Assembly (NCBI RefSeq): GCF_019112545.1
Contig: NW_025064901.1
Span: 258,164-322,163, forward strand
Source: Guyanagaster necrorhizus
Lineage: Eukaryota > Basidiomycota > Agaricomycetes > Agaricales > Physalacriaceae
DNA: 64,000 nucleotides
Reading direction: 5' to 3'
The translations under genes were made by a program, and so were the position numbers. The number at the start of each line of letters is the position of its first letter. Within the stretch, counting starts at the first letter, position 1. The notes beneath the pieces were generated by a model. That model searched no databases. It was not told the DNA's origin and was given only the letters and a program-made list of their open reading frames with translations. Shown here in pieces: positions 11,045 through 24,100 of the stretch.

Positions 11045-11829
11045 TGCTCAGCCAATATTACTGCTAGCTATACAGCACTCCAGCTGATCAGCCTCAACAG
11101 CAGCAGCTCACCACCAGTGGCACTCATTACTGTCATCATTAAAGTAGAGGTCATTGTTGGCCTCTGTTCTGTGGTCAGTGTTTCTGCTGTGTACTGATAT
11201 AATTCTTTGGAATCCATGGCTCCTAGAATTTCTGGTCTCTCAAGCCATCCATGGGGCATCAAGAGAGTCTCTAGCACAGCATCTAATGCCAGTGCTAGGA
11301 ATGGAGGTTGTTGTCCTTGTCACTGAAATGCTATGCTCAGGAGATGGAATGAGGGTGTCGAGTCTGGATTATTGAAATCCTGTAGCCTAAGAGTTTCCAG
11401 TGTCTCAGATGACTGCAGATGAGGGTCGCAGGAGGTATATGTGCTGCTGACACTGCTCCTCTTCTTCCTTAGAATATTCTTCAGTCAAGCTTCCAGAGAT
11501 GTTTTCAGAGCTGAATCCTTCTACAGGTTGGAAGGACTGTTGAGCAGAGGCAGGAATGTCATGGAGAGGGAGGTCTGATGTGACATTTCATAGAATGGTG
11601 CAGATACATTGGAACTCTTGGTAATGATAGATAGCTCAGATGGTTATTGATTGGCATCTATAGCACAGCTATATGATCACCAATAAACCAATCAGTGTTC
11701 TAATGATAGAAGCCAAGAGTTTGAAGAACTCGTGAGTGAAGTTCAGGTCAGATGGATCAAGTGCAGAGGGCATTCAGTTTCTCAGCACAATTGGGCTTGA
11801 GAAAGGGAAGCTAGAAGCTTCAAGCTAAT
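11045..11829 (-). pseudogene. Element B: N-terminal part of gag with leader ORF, right of insertion A
   Basis: Gag of B resumes here after element A. It matches the N-terminal gag of F (about 35,780-36,570) with transitions. The small hydrophobic leader ORF starts at 11773 (MPSALDPSDLNF) and reaches a TAG at 11669-11671 after 34 codons, in the hydrophobic core. The primer-binding site AGCTTCAAGCTAA lies just inside the LTR (about 11816-11828). The whole stretch is a decayed remnant. Confidence 0.75.
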
Positions 11830-12360
11830 TATTAAGCCTAAATTCCATATAACCAATAACATGTGATAAACTGATAAAACTTCACACTTTGGATTATACT
11901 ATCAGAGTCCACTGATGTGTTGTTGGCATTGTGTGATCAAGGCAGTTGCAAGTCACTTGAGATAAGATAGTGGAGAATAAACTTTAGCTCAAAGCTGGGG
12001 TATTATAGCAAGAGCTATACTACTTAAATACTAAATCCTTATCTTTCTAATAATATAACTATCTAATTGTCTTTGTTGGTGCTATGTAGCATTTTGTCCA
12101 GCATTACTAAGATATCTACAAAAGGTGTTGTCTTGCTGTTGTGCTGTTGCTGCTGTTACTGCTGTGCAAAGATAAGAGAGGCTTCTCAGTCTTTGTGCTG
12201 TTGCACAACTTCACAGCAGCGACCAGAATCAGGGTAGTGCTGATGACTAAGTATTCCCATGATCCTAAGCACCAAGTCTAGACACTCTGACTAAGCAGAA
12301 ATAGGGGTTAATCCTGAATAAATCAAGGAAAATGATAGAAAAATAGGAAAAATTGTAACA
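11830..12360 (-). repeat. Element B 5' LTR (531 bp)
   Basis: It starts TATTAAG (a G-to-A change in the usual TGTTAAG) and ends TTGTAACA. Its sequence resembles the solo LTR at 5332-5857 but almost every CG has decayed. It contains TTAGCTCAAAGCT, the match to its primer site. The right flank starts inside the gag of element C, so B was inserted there. The left LTR of B is outside the window. Confidence 0.85.
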
Positions 12361-13038
12361 GAGTCAGAGCTATCAAATGATTCTGGTTCCTTGACTTTGG
12401 TATGAATAGTGGCTGGTTTAAGGTTGTTGAAGGAAGTGGACACTCCTCATAACAGGTTCATAAATTCTAGAAATATGTCCTGTTGGTTTGGATTGTTGCT
12501 TTCTGTGAGGCCATTGAAGCTGTCTGGGCTATTGGATCCACCTAATCCTCCTGATCCACCTGGGCCTTTTAGAAAAGGGTTTAGTGGATTACCATCTGGT
12601 TTCTGTCAGATGGGAGTATGAGTAGGGGTATCTTCATCTCTATCCTCTGAGTCTGGGCTGTCTGAATTTCCATGCATATTGTCCAGGAATAAGAGGTCTA
12701 TTGGAAGGTTGATTCAGACACTGTACATCAGGCTGGCCTATTGGGCTCTATTGGTTGGAATGCTGATAGCATCAAAAGGGTTAGGGGAATTGTCATAATT
12801 AGGTTGGCAGGCAGTGAAGCTAAAGTGATTGTAGGTTTCTCTATAAGAAGGTTGTCCTCCACTGAAGGCCAATCCAAAAAGGCCTGATTGTTTCTTTGAG
12901 ACAGAGGCCAGAATGTCTTTCATGGAAAACATGTTTGGATGGATAGGCTGAGTTTGTTCAGGATCAGTTTCTGTGGGTTGAGTAAATGTGGTGGACATGA
13001 TAAAAATTTTTGACTCAAGGGTTTGAGTTCAAATATAC
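12361..13038 (-). pseudogene. Element C: N-terminal gag fragment of a different Ty3/gypsy family
   Basis: The open piece 12738-12998 starts MSTTFTQPTETDPEQTQP just inside an LTR. It continues as a Ser, Asn and Pro-rich gag N-terminus with FSMKDILASVSKK. It does not share the hydrophobic leader or gag sequence of the A/B/D/E/F family. From 12737 leftwards the frame is broken, and at 12361 it is cut by element B. The leader between gag and LTR (12999-13038) is short. The rest of C would lie left of the window beyond B. Confidence 0.6.
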
Positions 13039-13538
13039 TGTTAGGAACATGCCAATCAAGTGAGTTTGAGTGCATATGCAGAGACCAGTGGAGTGCATAA
13101 GCATCAACAAAGCTATTGGCAATATCACTCTTGAGTCAGAGCCTAAGAATCTGGATAGACAGAACAGAGTTCCATCAGAGAAGTGAACTGGAGTATTCTT
13201 TGAAGTGGAATCTGATGGACGAAGTAGAGAGGAGTTGAAGTGAGTGTAAAGTATAGATGACTTATCCAAGTTGATATTTAAACTGAGTAGTTACAATGGT
13301 TATACATAGCTTTATATACTAATAGTAGCTAATTCTGAGTCAGGTTCCATTGGGTTCTAATGTCAGTATTTGCTATCAAATTCAGGGTCTAGATATTACA
13401 ATGTGAAATATGAGTGTGAAATGATAATGGTGAAAATAAAATTAATAGGTAGTAGAAGCAGCCAGAGTCTGATAGGTTTCCATGATTGAATCCATGATTG
13501 GTTGAAATGACATAGAGGCTGATGGCATATGCATAACA
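13039..13538 (-). repeat. Element C 5' LTR (500 bp)
   Basis: It starts TGTTAGGAACATG and ends GCATAACA on the plus strand. The right border is fixed because the integrase frame of element D resumes at 13539 exactly where the D sequence is expected (Val-Tyr-Ala-Lys, then the LTR). The LTR sequence is unrelated by eye to the main family, which supports a second family. The 5 bases after it (ACTTG) are the presumed target duplication; its partner is outside the window. Confidence 0.7.
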
Positions 13539-16110
13539 ACTTGGCATAAACTTCATCCCATAAGATCTTAGCCCATCCTTCTGATGTTAATTCAGTGGAA
13601 CACATGACTGGGATGATCACTTTTAAGAAGTGATCAACTATGATGAGGATTATGTCATAGCTGTTACAGTCTAGTAATCTGGTGATCATATCCATGGAAA
13701 TGTGGATCCATGGTGATAATAGAACCTCATTTGGATGGAGTGGAGCAGTGCATGGTTGCTTTGAAGACTTGCTTCACTGGCAGATCTCACATGCCTTGAT
13801 ATATTGCTCAATGTTCTAGCCCATTTTGGGCCACCAATATTCCTATAAGACTAACTTCTTTGTTTTAGCAATTTCTGAATGTCTGACAGTTGCATGGTCA
13901 TAACATGTGGCAATGATTTCACTATGGATATTTTGGTCTCTGGAAATATAGATCTATCTGTCATAACAGATCATCCCCTCTTCCTTCCTCATGCTCTATT
14001 CATAGTTGAGCAATGGGGCCACTCACTGGTCCCACTTGTGAGTATCCTATGTGACACTCTTGATATGCTCATGGATCTTCTTCTCTGTCAGCATGATCAT
14101 CACTCAGAAGTGTTCCAGTCTCAGGATTACAACCTCTTTATTGTTGTCTCCCTCCTGATTATAGTCTGCCCTCCTGCTTAGCAGATCTGCCTTCTTGTTA
14201 GCTGCACTGGCTTTGTGGTGCAGCATATAGTTGTACTCTGATAGTTCTGTGACCCATCAGGCTTGCTATCAGTTTAGCTTCTGTGGTACCTGAAAGTATT
14301 AGAGATTTTGATAATTAGTCTAGATTTTGAAGGTCTAAACTGATCCAATAAAGTAATGCCACCATTCAGCTAAGGTGAGCATTATTGTGAGTAATTCCTT
14401 ATCATATATTTCATAATTGTGTTTGGTGATGGTGAGTGCCTTGGAGAGAAACACAATGGGGCACTATTTACCATCCTGTTCTTGGGAGAGAATGACACTG
14501 ATAGCACCTTCACTTGAGTTGGCTTTGACATGGAATTTTCTGTCTTGAGTTGGAATGGTGAGGATCACATCCTTGGCTAGTCAGCATTTAAGGTCATTGA
14601 ATGCTAACTGTTAGGCTAGGCTCCAGATCCATGGGGCATTGCCAGTTAGCTGTGTCATTGGCTGGACTACCTTGCTGTAGTCACAAATAAAGCATCAGTA
14701 GAAGTTTGTAAATCCAAAGAATGATTGGAGTTCCTTCTTCTTTGTCAGCTCTGGCCACTCTGTAACCCCTGCTGCCTTGATGGGGTTTATTTTGATGCTC
14801 TCTTCACTGATGATAACTCCAAGATACCCAGTTTCAAGTACTTTGAACTCACACTTCTCCACTTTGAGGAACAGCTGATGATTCCTCATTAAGGCTAGTA
14901 CCTATTATACTAGTCATCAGTATTCTTCTTTGGTCTTGGATATAATCAGGATGTTGTCCAAGTAAATGGTGACCTTCCTAGTAGTGATGAGATCTTTAAA
15001 GATGTTGTTTATTATCTATTGGAAGGTTGCCAGTGAATTTGTGAGGTTGAAAAACATGACCATAGATTTGAACAGCCCTTGGTTTGTGCAGAAGACAGCC
15101 TTCCATTTATCACCTTCTTTGATATGCACATTGTTATAACCCCACCAGACATCTAGTTTCATGTAATATCAGGTGCTGCAGAGCTTGTCCATTAGTTTAG
15201 AGATTAATAGAAGCAGGTAATGATTCTTGATCATTATTTCATTAAGCTTCTAATAATCTTGTACTAGCTGGAGTTTTTTATCCTTCTTCTTGACAAAGAA
15301 GAAGGGTGAGGCTATTGGGGATTTTGATGGTCTGATTTGTCTACTGGAGAGGTTCTCCTCCAGAAACTGATCAAGCTCTTGCTGCTTGTTGTTGCTAAGT
15401 GGATATACCTTGCAATCCAAATTAATGTTGGCATTCAGGATCAGTTTAATCACATGATCCCAGGATTTTGGATTGGGAAGTTTATCAAAGCTGTCTTTGT
15501 CAAACAAGTCTCAATAGTCTCATGCCCATTCAAGCACCATCTCTTTGAATATTTTGCTCCCCTTCTCTGCATTGGCCTTAGCAGCTAAGTCATTAGCATG
15601 ATGCACCATCTGGATGTGAATGGCCTTTTGCAGATCTACAGTGAGGATCATCTCACCATCTTTCATTTCCTCATCCCAATGATCTTCAGGATCTTTGTCA
15701 GATAATTTAAATGAGATCTTCTGACATTGGCATCTCATAAATGTGATTTGACTAATCTTCCAGTTGATAAGCAGATTATGGCAGATCAGCCAGTCATGAC
15801 CAAGGAAGATCTTCTTAGTTTTCAAGTCAGTCACAGCCAAGTCAATTCTTTTAAAATAGTCTCTGATTGTGAGTCTAAGCTTGATAAATTCAGTGATTAA
15901 CCCAGCTTGGTTCTTGGTCTCATCTGTGTTATAAACAGGGATCAGGGCTATGATGGCTCTAGTAGGAAGGCTATGCTTAGTGACAAAAGCATGATTGATT
16001 GAGCTGCCTGTGCAGCTGCTGTTGATCAGGACAGTGACTGCATAGATAGTTCAAGACATAAAAGTCTTGATCTAGGCTTTAGCCAACAAGTTTCAGCCCA
16101 GTGTTTTGGA
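13539..16110 (-). pseudogene. Element D: pol remnant (integrase, RNase H, RT, protease)
   Basis: The integrase N-terminal half is at 13539-13900 (VDMITRL, then STELTSEGWAKILWDEVYAK), cut at its left by the LTR of C. RNase H lies around 14,200-14,560. RT lies around 14,600-15,507, with LKVEKCEFKVLE at 14695-14889, a mutated catalytic box YLDN near 14950-14966, and FFFVKKKDKKLQLVQDY at 15250-15507. Protease lies around 15,850-16,060 with the triad changed to Asn-Ser-Ser. Stops are frequent and CG is almost absent, so this is one of the oldest copies. Its 3' half and 3' LTR are left of the window. Confidence 0.78.
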
Positions 16111-19100
16111 TCATTGGATAAACTTCTGTGGTCCTCAAAGTTCATCAAGCCATTCTAGAGCTCAGCACTGCTTGGCCTTTTTCATCCCTTTGATCATCTC
16201 ATCAATGACTTCTTCAGCTCAGGTCTTGTGGATTCAGTTCTTGAGCATAGCCTTCACTGCAGCTTCATCCTTTGCATCTTTGATGGCTCATCAATTCCAC
16301 TCGGTATCAAATGATTTTAGCCAGTCAATGAGACCCTCTGCCTCTGTTCAGCCTAATGATGGTTGAATCTGTTCCTTAAGTGATCCTTTCAGTTGAGCAA
16401 TAGTGTCAGGTATATTTGAATGCATGCATAATTTAGACATAGATAATACTACAGAGATAATATCAGTCCATCCAGCATCTGTTTGTGACACACCACTCAA
16501 TATCTTGACCAAGTCAGTAGAATCACTCACTGCTTGGCTCTGTCTTTTACCTTCTCAATCTTTGTTTCTGGTCTGAGGCCTTCTTCTTCTTTCTGCAACT
16601 CAGTGATCAAGGCTCTGAGGTCCTCCTAAGTGTATTTGTTCTTCTTCTGAGGACAATCCCTTGCCATGTGACCCTTCTGGCCACAATTGAAGCATTTGCC
16701 CTCCTTCTTGAGTCAATCCATGTCCATTGGCTTATCCATTCCAGTAAATATTGTACTTGTACTGGTTTTCTTCTTGCTATATAAGGAAGTTGAGGCTGAG
16801 CCACTGGACTTGGCAGATGTGGTTGAGTTCAAAGGGGTAGCCTTAGTTCCTGATCCCTGATGTTTCTGACCTCCTGTGGACAGAGTGATCTGTTCAGCCT
16901 TTTGCCACTGTCATTTCCTGTACATTATGATGATGCATTCCTTCTATTTGTCATATTCCCTTGGGATATTCTGGCTGAGATCTGAGATAATCTTTAGACA
17001 GGAAAGTGGGGCTTCCATCTTCATATACTCAATCATGCAGCTTATGTCTGTGACATCATCTCAGACTCCAGCAAGCTTGCTGAGTCATTTCAGCTTGTCA
17101 AAGTAATCAGTGGCTGGCTTGTCGGCTATCTTGAATTCCTTCATCTTTTGTCAGTGCACTTTCTGGACTGCAGAGTCTATAAACTTGGTGATAATCATTT
17201 GTTTGAGCATCAGCTATGAGGATATTCAGTGATGCTGTCATATAGTTGACTAGAATATAGAGGCTAGAAGCATCCATCATATTTTCACTTTGTCCTCCAT
17301 ATGAGTGGTGGTGAATGTCACCTTGTACATGTTGAGCATGAAGTACAAGGTGAAGACTTGAAAATATTGGTCACAGTCAGTGAGAAATTGATCGATATTC
17401 TCAGATGCTCTCTAAAAGGAGCAGAGCTCTCATACAAGAATGGGCTTGCAGTTGAGAATGGTGGTATCAGCTGCAAGCATCATTATTAGATTTGGGATCC
17501 TGCTAAAAGACAGAACTTCCCAGTGGCAGGGCCTTCTTTCATATGATGTGCCTATTCTAAATGGTAAATTCTAATTTGAGCACCTCAGGGTCATCTTCTT
17601 TAGATAGGAGAGCTGCAGGGGCCTTCCTGCTTCTACTGCCTTCAGCTTCATCTGGAGATAGTTGGCCAGCAAATGGTCAACATATGGATTGTGCCCATAG
17701 ATTCTGATAGGGGTCTCTAGGCTGGGATCAGCTCTGCATGAGCTGAGATGCCATGCTGCAGATGGCTGAAGTGATGAACATATACTGTGTCAAGATACTT
17801 CAGATTGAGGATGCCATATAGACAGCTTGACTGAGTGCAACACTCAACATCCACAGCATTGGTTCAATATTGAACCTTGACTTATATGCCAGTAATAGTG
17901 CCAGCTGATATCCTAGATATTTTTCATTATAAATAAAAATAGCCCACTCTGTAGCTGCATATTGAATAATATCCATGTGCTTGATCCTATCAGTAGTGGT
18001 ATACCTTAGTCCTATGAGCAACACTAATCAGGTGTCATCCTTCCATAGTGTAGCTGCTCTTTTCTGATACAGCTGTAAGAATTCTCCCTGATGCTCCTCC
18101 TGTGCCTTCCTTGCTAACTCTTCTTTCATCAGGTGTTTTATGAATATGCTCCTCCACTTACAGAGAGGATCCTCTTCCTTGTCATTTTCCTCAACTTTAC
18201 CTCTCTCAGTGAGAGAACTGTCATCAGATGGATCATAGAGCTCCAGATCATCCTAGCAGTTGTTGCTGAGTGCTTAGTCTAGCATTGTCAGATCCAGGGT
18301 GAGGAGAAGGTTCTCATCACCTCTGCTGCTTCTCAAAGATCTTGATTCTTGCTGCTTCTGCTGCCACTGCTCTGTGATATTAGTGGAAGTTTCTGTAGAA
18401 ACAGGGTCAGAGGAAGAGAGATACAAGACATTCATCCAGGACCTGCTTGAGGTCTCCAGTGAGATCAATATGCTCTTTGTTGCCCCTAAGGTCTCCATCA
18501 TGACTAGAAATGTCTCTGTCTCAGCTTGAAATATCATTAGTCTCAGCAATAGAATCAGTCCTATATAATAGCAGGCAGTCATTATCAAGATCAAGTGATA
18601 CTTGTCAGTGGACATTGTCTGCATAGATGACACCCTCAGAGGATACTGCCCATAGGTCAGACTCAGATATTGTGAGGGTGCTGGATTTTCTGAAGGGGAA
18701 AGAGGAATCAATGAGGGTGCAATCAATGATAGAGGTTCTAGGGCTCCTCAAGCCCCTTCACCAGTCTGCTCTGTCTCATGCTTAGAGATATCATCTGAAG
18801 AGGGTGTCCTCCCTAGCTGCCTTATACTCAATATGTGCCTGCTCCTGGATATACTCAGCAAAAGAGTTGGTATGTCAAACTTCATCCTCTGGGGGAAGGA
18901 CCAGGTTAACTGAGTCAGTTGGTTATACTGAGCTTGATGGGCCTGGTATGCTTTTTGCTTGATAAGCTGTGCAACATCTCTCATGCTGCTCCAGTCAGTC
19001 AGCTTCTCTGGTAGCTGCCTGCTAGTATCTTTCTTCAGCCTTATAGTCATAGGCATAGATGGAGTCATCTGTCCTGATGACTCCAGTTCTGTTTCTCTCA

Positions 19101-19750
19101 CTGTCTGTGCTCTGATTCCCAATGTAAAGCTCAGCAGGGATACTCTCTCCACTTTTAGTGGATATTGTATATAAGGATCCATGGTTGTATAGGGGACTTC
19201 CATTCTCTTGAGCCATCCCAGGGGCATCAAGAGAGTCTCTGGCATGGTGTCCAATGCTAGACCCAGAGGGTGCAGTTGAGAGAGTGGTCCTCATTGTAGG
19301 GATGCAGCTAGAGACATTTGTATGCTCAACTCATGAGATAAGTGTGTCAGATCTAAATCTTTGAAACCCTGTAGCCCAAAGGTTACTATCATCTCTGATG
19401 ATTGCCATCAGAGGTCATGGCAGGTATTGGTGCTCTTCTTCTTCTCTAGGATGCTCTTCAGATGTATCTCCAGAGATAGTTTCAGATATGGTTTCTTCTG
19501 TGGGCTGGAAGGACTGTCAGGCAGAGAGAGGGATGTTGTGGAGAGAGAGGTTGGAGGTGACATTTCATAGTATGGTTCTGATGCATTAAAATTCTTAGTA
19601 GTGACAGATGGCCCAGGCAGTGATTGATTGGTGTCCACAGCACAGCTGTATGATCACCAATAATCCTATCAATGTTCCAATGATGGAGATGAGGAGTTCA
19701 AAGAACTTGTGAGTGAAGTTAGAGTCTAATGGGTTGATTGTGGGAGGCAT
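16111..19750 (-). pseudogene. Element D: gag remnant
   Basis: This is decayed gag of the main family. A CCHC knuckle (CFNCGQKGHMARDC) is readable at about 16,650-16,710 inside 16607-16804. Capsid-like sequence follows to about 17,500. The low-complexity N-terminal part is seen in 17800-18024, 18274-18726, 18748-19254 and 19408-19638. The last piece starts MDTNQSLPGPSVTTKNF and is the best view of the probable gag start (19638). No CG is present in 19201-19500. Confidence 0.72.
19595..19750 (-). CDS. Element D: small hydrophobic leader ORF
   Basis: This leader has 51 residues, from MPPTINPLDSNF to a TAA at 19595-19597. The hydrophobic segment is LLISIIGTLIGLLVIIQLC. The last 44 nt overlap the gag frame starting MDTNQS. 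A longer in-frame start at 19804 would lie partly in the LTR and is less likely, because the Met at 19750 is the one shared by all copies. The role is unknown. Confidence 0.45.
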   Translation of the reverse strand: MPPTINPLDSNFTHKFFELLISIIGTLIGLLVIIQLCCGHQSITAWAICHY

Positions 19751-19792
19751 TTGGTTTCTCAGCACAATTGGACTTAAGAAAGAGAAGCTAAT

Positions 19793-20265
19793 TGTTAAGC
19801 TCAAATAACATGTGACTTAAATACATGATAAACTGATGCTGCTTTGCATTTGAGCAGTCATGTCAGAGTCTATTATATGTATCTGTTTGTCTATATGTTG
19901 CAAGACCTTTGCAGTTAGCTCAAGATAAGATGGTAGAAGAATAAACTTTAGCTCAAAGCTGGAAATACTACAGCAAGAGCTATGCTACTTATATACTAGT
20001 TATCATCTGTTCTATAGATATAACTACCTAATTGTGTGTCCTGGCATTATAGAGCATTTTGTCCAGTGTCATGAAGCTATCTACAAAAGGGTATTGTCTG
20101 TCATTGAGCAGTTACCATTATGTCAAAGAACAATGACTGACTGGGCATATTGTGATGACTAAGCCCTGGTCCCACAGTCTTAAGCACTGGTCTAGGTGCT
20201 CTGACTAAGCAAAAATAGGGATTAATCCCTCAAATAAAAGATGAAAATCAGGGAAAATCATAACA
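19793..20265 (-). repeat. Element D 5' LTR (473 bp)
   Basis: It starts TGTTAAGC and ends AATCATAACA. It keeps the TTAGCTCAAAGCT self-priming match and a TATATAAG box in element sense. The primer site next to it is mostly deleted: only AGAAGCTAA remains, consistent with deletion between two AGCTA repeats that are still present in B and F. The right flank is an LTR-like remnant (20266-20384). Confidence 0.85.
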
Positions 20266-20384
20266 GGTGTGAGTTGTCTGGTATAGGTGTTGTTACCAGT
20301 CTGGCCAGATAGATATAACAAAGGCACCCATGATATGATTAGATAGATGCTTGATAAGATAAGATAACTGGAAAAATTATAACA
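20266..20384 (-). repeat. LTR-like remnant G at the right edge of element D
   Basis: These 119 bp end in GGAAAAATTATAACA, the terminal pattern of the gypsy LTRs here, and the copia coding sequence resumes directly after it. The piece is therefore probably the right end of another gypsy LTR that D inserted into and that had itself inserted into the copia element. It does not align clearly with the other LTRs, so the family is open. Confidence 0.4.
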
Positions 20385-20658
20385 GATAGATAAAGTGCAG
20401 CTTCTCCAGCCATAGTTGGGCATTCTGTATAAGGACAACCAGAGAGCTATGGTGCTAACAATGAATACTCAATTCCACCAGAAGGTCAAACACATCCACA
20501 TACATGAACACTTCATTTGGAAACTCATCAAAGGTAAGGAGCTATGAGTCAACTTCATTCATGGAAATACCAATCCTGCAGACATGTTTGTCAAGCCACT
20601 GTCCTGTGACATACACCACAGTTATATTGAGATGCTGAGCATCATCCCTGTAGAGTAA
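20385..20658 (+). pseudogene. Ty1/copia polyprotein: C-terminal RNase H fragment
   Basis: The plus-strand frame starting at 20389 reads the RNase H end of a copia pol: KDNQRAM, then KVKHIHIHEHFIWKLI, then a TGA, then FIHGNTNPADMFVKPL. It terminates at TAA 20656-20658. These are the family signatures DNQ, KHIDIRYHFI and ADIFTKPL in mutated form. This is the only retroelement coding on the plus strand and probably the oldest layer: G abuts its left end and E splits its LTR. Confidence 0.82.
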
Positions 20659-20674
20659 TACAGATATGGAAGAG

Positions 20675-20711
20675 TGTTGGAGGATATCTGTGCATATACC
20701 CACACTATTAC
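20675..20711 (+). repeat. Copia 3' LTR, left piece
   Basis: Sixteen bases after the copia stop and a purine-rich ATATGGAAGAG comes TGTTGGAGGATATC, a typical copia LTR start. The LTR is cut at 20711 by element E, whose target duplication ATTAC occupies 20707-20711. It continues at 37339. Confidence 0.55.
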
Positions 20712-21167
20712 TGTTAGGTCCAAGTGTCACATGAAATAAACCACATGATAAACAGAAGCTACCTTGCACTTTGGGTAGTCTTCTGAGTTCATAATTGTGG
20801 TTACCTGTAGTGTGTCACAAGGCTAGATGTAGCTCGAAGATAGAATGGTATGTATAAACTTTAGCTTGAAGCTGGGGTCTCTAGTGAGAGTGAGCTCTCC
20901 TTAAATATTGTACATGGTTCACTATTAATACTTCGCACTTATTGTGTATGTCTCTGTCCTAGAGATCTATTGTCCTTGGTCATCATTATCATACATAAAA
21001 GGTCAATTGTATGCTTATCACTGAATGTCAGTTGCATCAGAAAACTATGGTAAATTCAGCTTGTTGTAATGACTAAGCTATTCCCATGGTTTTTAAGCAC
21101 TTATTCTTGACATCTTGACTGAGCATAAATAGGGGTCCAAAGGAAAGAAAAGAGAAAAATTATAACA
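20712..21167 (-). repeat. Element E 3' LTR (456 bp)
   Basis: It starts TGTTAGGTCC and ends ATTATAACA. It is preceded by target duplication ATTAC. Next to it inside the element is a minus-strand purine tract (AAGGAGGAG, about 21170-21180), the plus-strand primer. The LTR contains TTAGCTTGAAGCT and a TATTTAAG box in element sense. Confidence 0.92.
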
Positions 21168-24100
21168 TTATCTCCTCCTTAAAACCATCATCCCAATGGC
21201 TTAATTTAAGGATAATTCATAGTTGTGTATGGCATCATCTGCATCCATCAGTTTCTCATTGATCCATTGGTTGGATTTGGGTTCATACCCTTTCTAACTA
21301 ATAAGATAATCCACCATTGTCATCATATCTCCTCCTTTTGCTCTTATTTTCTATAGTTTATGGTTCAGGACCTGATCAATTTCATAATGTTCTTTGTCAT
21401 TGATTAGGTCCAGTGGAGATAGAGGTGGTCTGTCCTGGTTCAGAAATGCTGGAGTGATATAGAGGGAGAGTAATGTTTTATTGAAGACATCATGGATTTT
21501 TCATATGGCTGGTAGTTTGAGTTTATATGCACCTGCTCTGATTTTTGAAACAACTTGAAAGGGTCTGGTCCATTTATCTATGAGCTTCTATTTAGGTCAT
21601 GGCAGATGCAGATTGGTGGTATCCAGCCAAACCTTGTCATTGACCAAATAGTCATATACTGGTTGATGATGTTTGTCATATTGCACCTTCATAGAAGTGG
21701 TGGCCTTTTCCAATGCTGTTTTGGTTTCAGTATGAATCCTTTCTATGGTGGTGGCAAAATCTAAGGAGGCTGAGGTTTTCATTTAATGTCATTTGGTTTG
21801 GGTGACATTAGGATGTCATCTATAGTTAATGAAGAATAGTATTTTCCCTGTCATGGAATGGACACAGTTGTTGTGTTGGAAGGCTGCAAGGGCCAACCAT
21901 TCAACCCAGTCATCTTGTCTATAGTTAATAAAGAGTCAGAGGTATTTTTTGACTTTCTGATTAACCTGCTCTGTCTGTCCATTGGTTTATAGATGGTATA
22001 TGATGGAAGTATTTTGTTTGATGTGCAGGAGTTAATATAGGTTATCTAAGAACTTGGAGATGAATTGTGGTCCTCTATCTGAAATAATGACCTGTGGCAT
22101 GCTGTATTTCATATAAACCTCATCTCATAGTATTTTTGCCTATCTTTCTGAGGTTAGTTCAGTCAAACAGGCAATTAGAATGATTGCCTTTGAGAACTGA
22201 TTGATGATGATAATGATTGCATCATACCTATTACAGTCTGGCAACCTGGTGATCATATCAACTGAGATATGAGTCCATGGTGTAGAAGGGATTTCATTGG
22301 GGTGCAAGGGGGCAGATTGAGCTTGTGTTGATGGTTTTCCTCTTTGGCAGACTTCACATGTCTTAATATATTTGATGATGTCATTGCCCATTTTTGGCCA
22401 TCAATATTTCCACAAGACCAGTTCCTTGGTCTTGCTGATACCAGAATGACTCACAGTGGGGTGGTCATAGCAGGTCATGATGATTTCACCTTGGAGTTCT
22501 TGGTCTCTCGGAATATAAATCTGTCTATCATAGTGGATTAACCCTCTTTCCTTTGTCATTCCTCTTTTGTGGTTGATCAAGAGGGCAATTCACTGATCTC
22601 ATTTATAGCTATCATATGTAGCACTTTTTATGCACTCATGGATCTCCTCCTCTGTTAGCATTATTATAGCCCTGAAGTGTTTAGAGCATAATAGCATCAC
22701 TCCTTCATTGTCAGCTCCCTTCTGGTTGTGATCAGCTCTCCAACTGAGCAGGTCAGCCTTTTTATTAGCAGTCTCTGCCTTGTGGTAAAGGGTGTATTGG
22801 TATTGGCTTAACTCTGTAACCCATCTCACCTGTTGGCAGTTGAGTTTCTGTGGTTGTCAGAAGTAGTGGAGGTTTTGGTGGTCAGTCTAGATTTTGAAGA
22901 CCTCTGTTGCTCCAATCAAATCATGTCACCACTCCTCCAGAGCAAGCATAATAGTGAGGAGTTCCTTATCATATATCTCATAGTTGTATTCTGTGATGGT
23001 GAGTGCTTTTGAGAGGAATATGACTGGTCACCATTCTTTGCCCTGTTCCTGAGAAAGGACTGCTCCAATAGCCCCTTCACTCGAGTCAGCTTTAATGCAG
23101 AATTTCTCTTTCTGAGTCAGGATTGCAAGCACAACATCTTTGGCTAGCCTTCTTTTGAGATTGTTGAAGGTGTCCTGTTGTGAGAGATCCCAGGTCCAAG
23201 GGGCATTGCCAGTCAGTTGTGTCATCAGTCAGACTATCTTACTGTAGTCATGAATGAACTGCTGATAGAAGTTTGTGAATCTAAGGAACAATTATAGTTC
23301 TTTTTTCTTGGTTAGAGTTGGCCATTCTGTTACTCCTGCAACTTTGACCAGGTCCATCCAGATGCTTCCTTCCATGATGATGATGCCCAGGTATTCTATC
23401 TCTGGTACCTTGAACTCACACTTCTCAGCTTTGAGGAACAATTTGTGCTTCCTCATGAGGGCCAGTACTTGTTGTACTAGTTTTCTATGTTCCTCCTTCG
23501 TTTTGAACATGATCAGGATGTTGTCGAGGTACATAGTGTCTTTTCCAGTGGCAATGAAGTCTTTGAATATGTCATTCATCATCCATTGGAATGTGACAGG
23601 AGAATTGGTGAGCTCGAAGAATATGACCATTGGCTCAAACAGCCCTCGATTGGTTCAGAATGCCACTTTCCACTTGTCCTCCTCTTTAATGCAGACATTG
23701 TTATATCCCCATCAGACATCGAGTTTTGTATAGTACCTTGCCCCCTGAAGTTTATCCATTAACTCTGAGATGAGCAATAGGAGATATCAGTTTTTGATAG
23801 TCATCTCATTTAGTTTCCAGTAGTCTTAGACTGGTCAGAGTTTACCATTCTTTTTCTTGACAAAGAAGAACAGTGATGCCATGGGGGATTTGGAGGGTTG
23901 GATCCTCCTGCTGGATAGATTTTCTTCAAGGAACTTATCAAGTTCCTGTTATTTGTTGATTTCCAGTGGATAGGTCTTGCAATCGAGGTTCATGTTGGCA
24001 TTCGAGATGAGTTTGATGGCATGGTCTCAGGGTTTGGGCACTGGAAGTTCATCGAAACTCTCCTTTTCAAACAGGTCCCAATAGTCTCAGACCCATTTGG

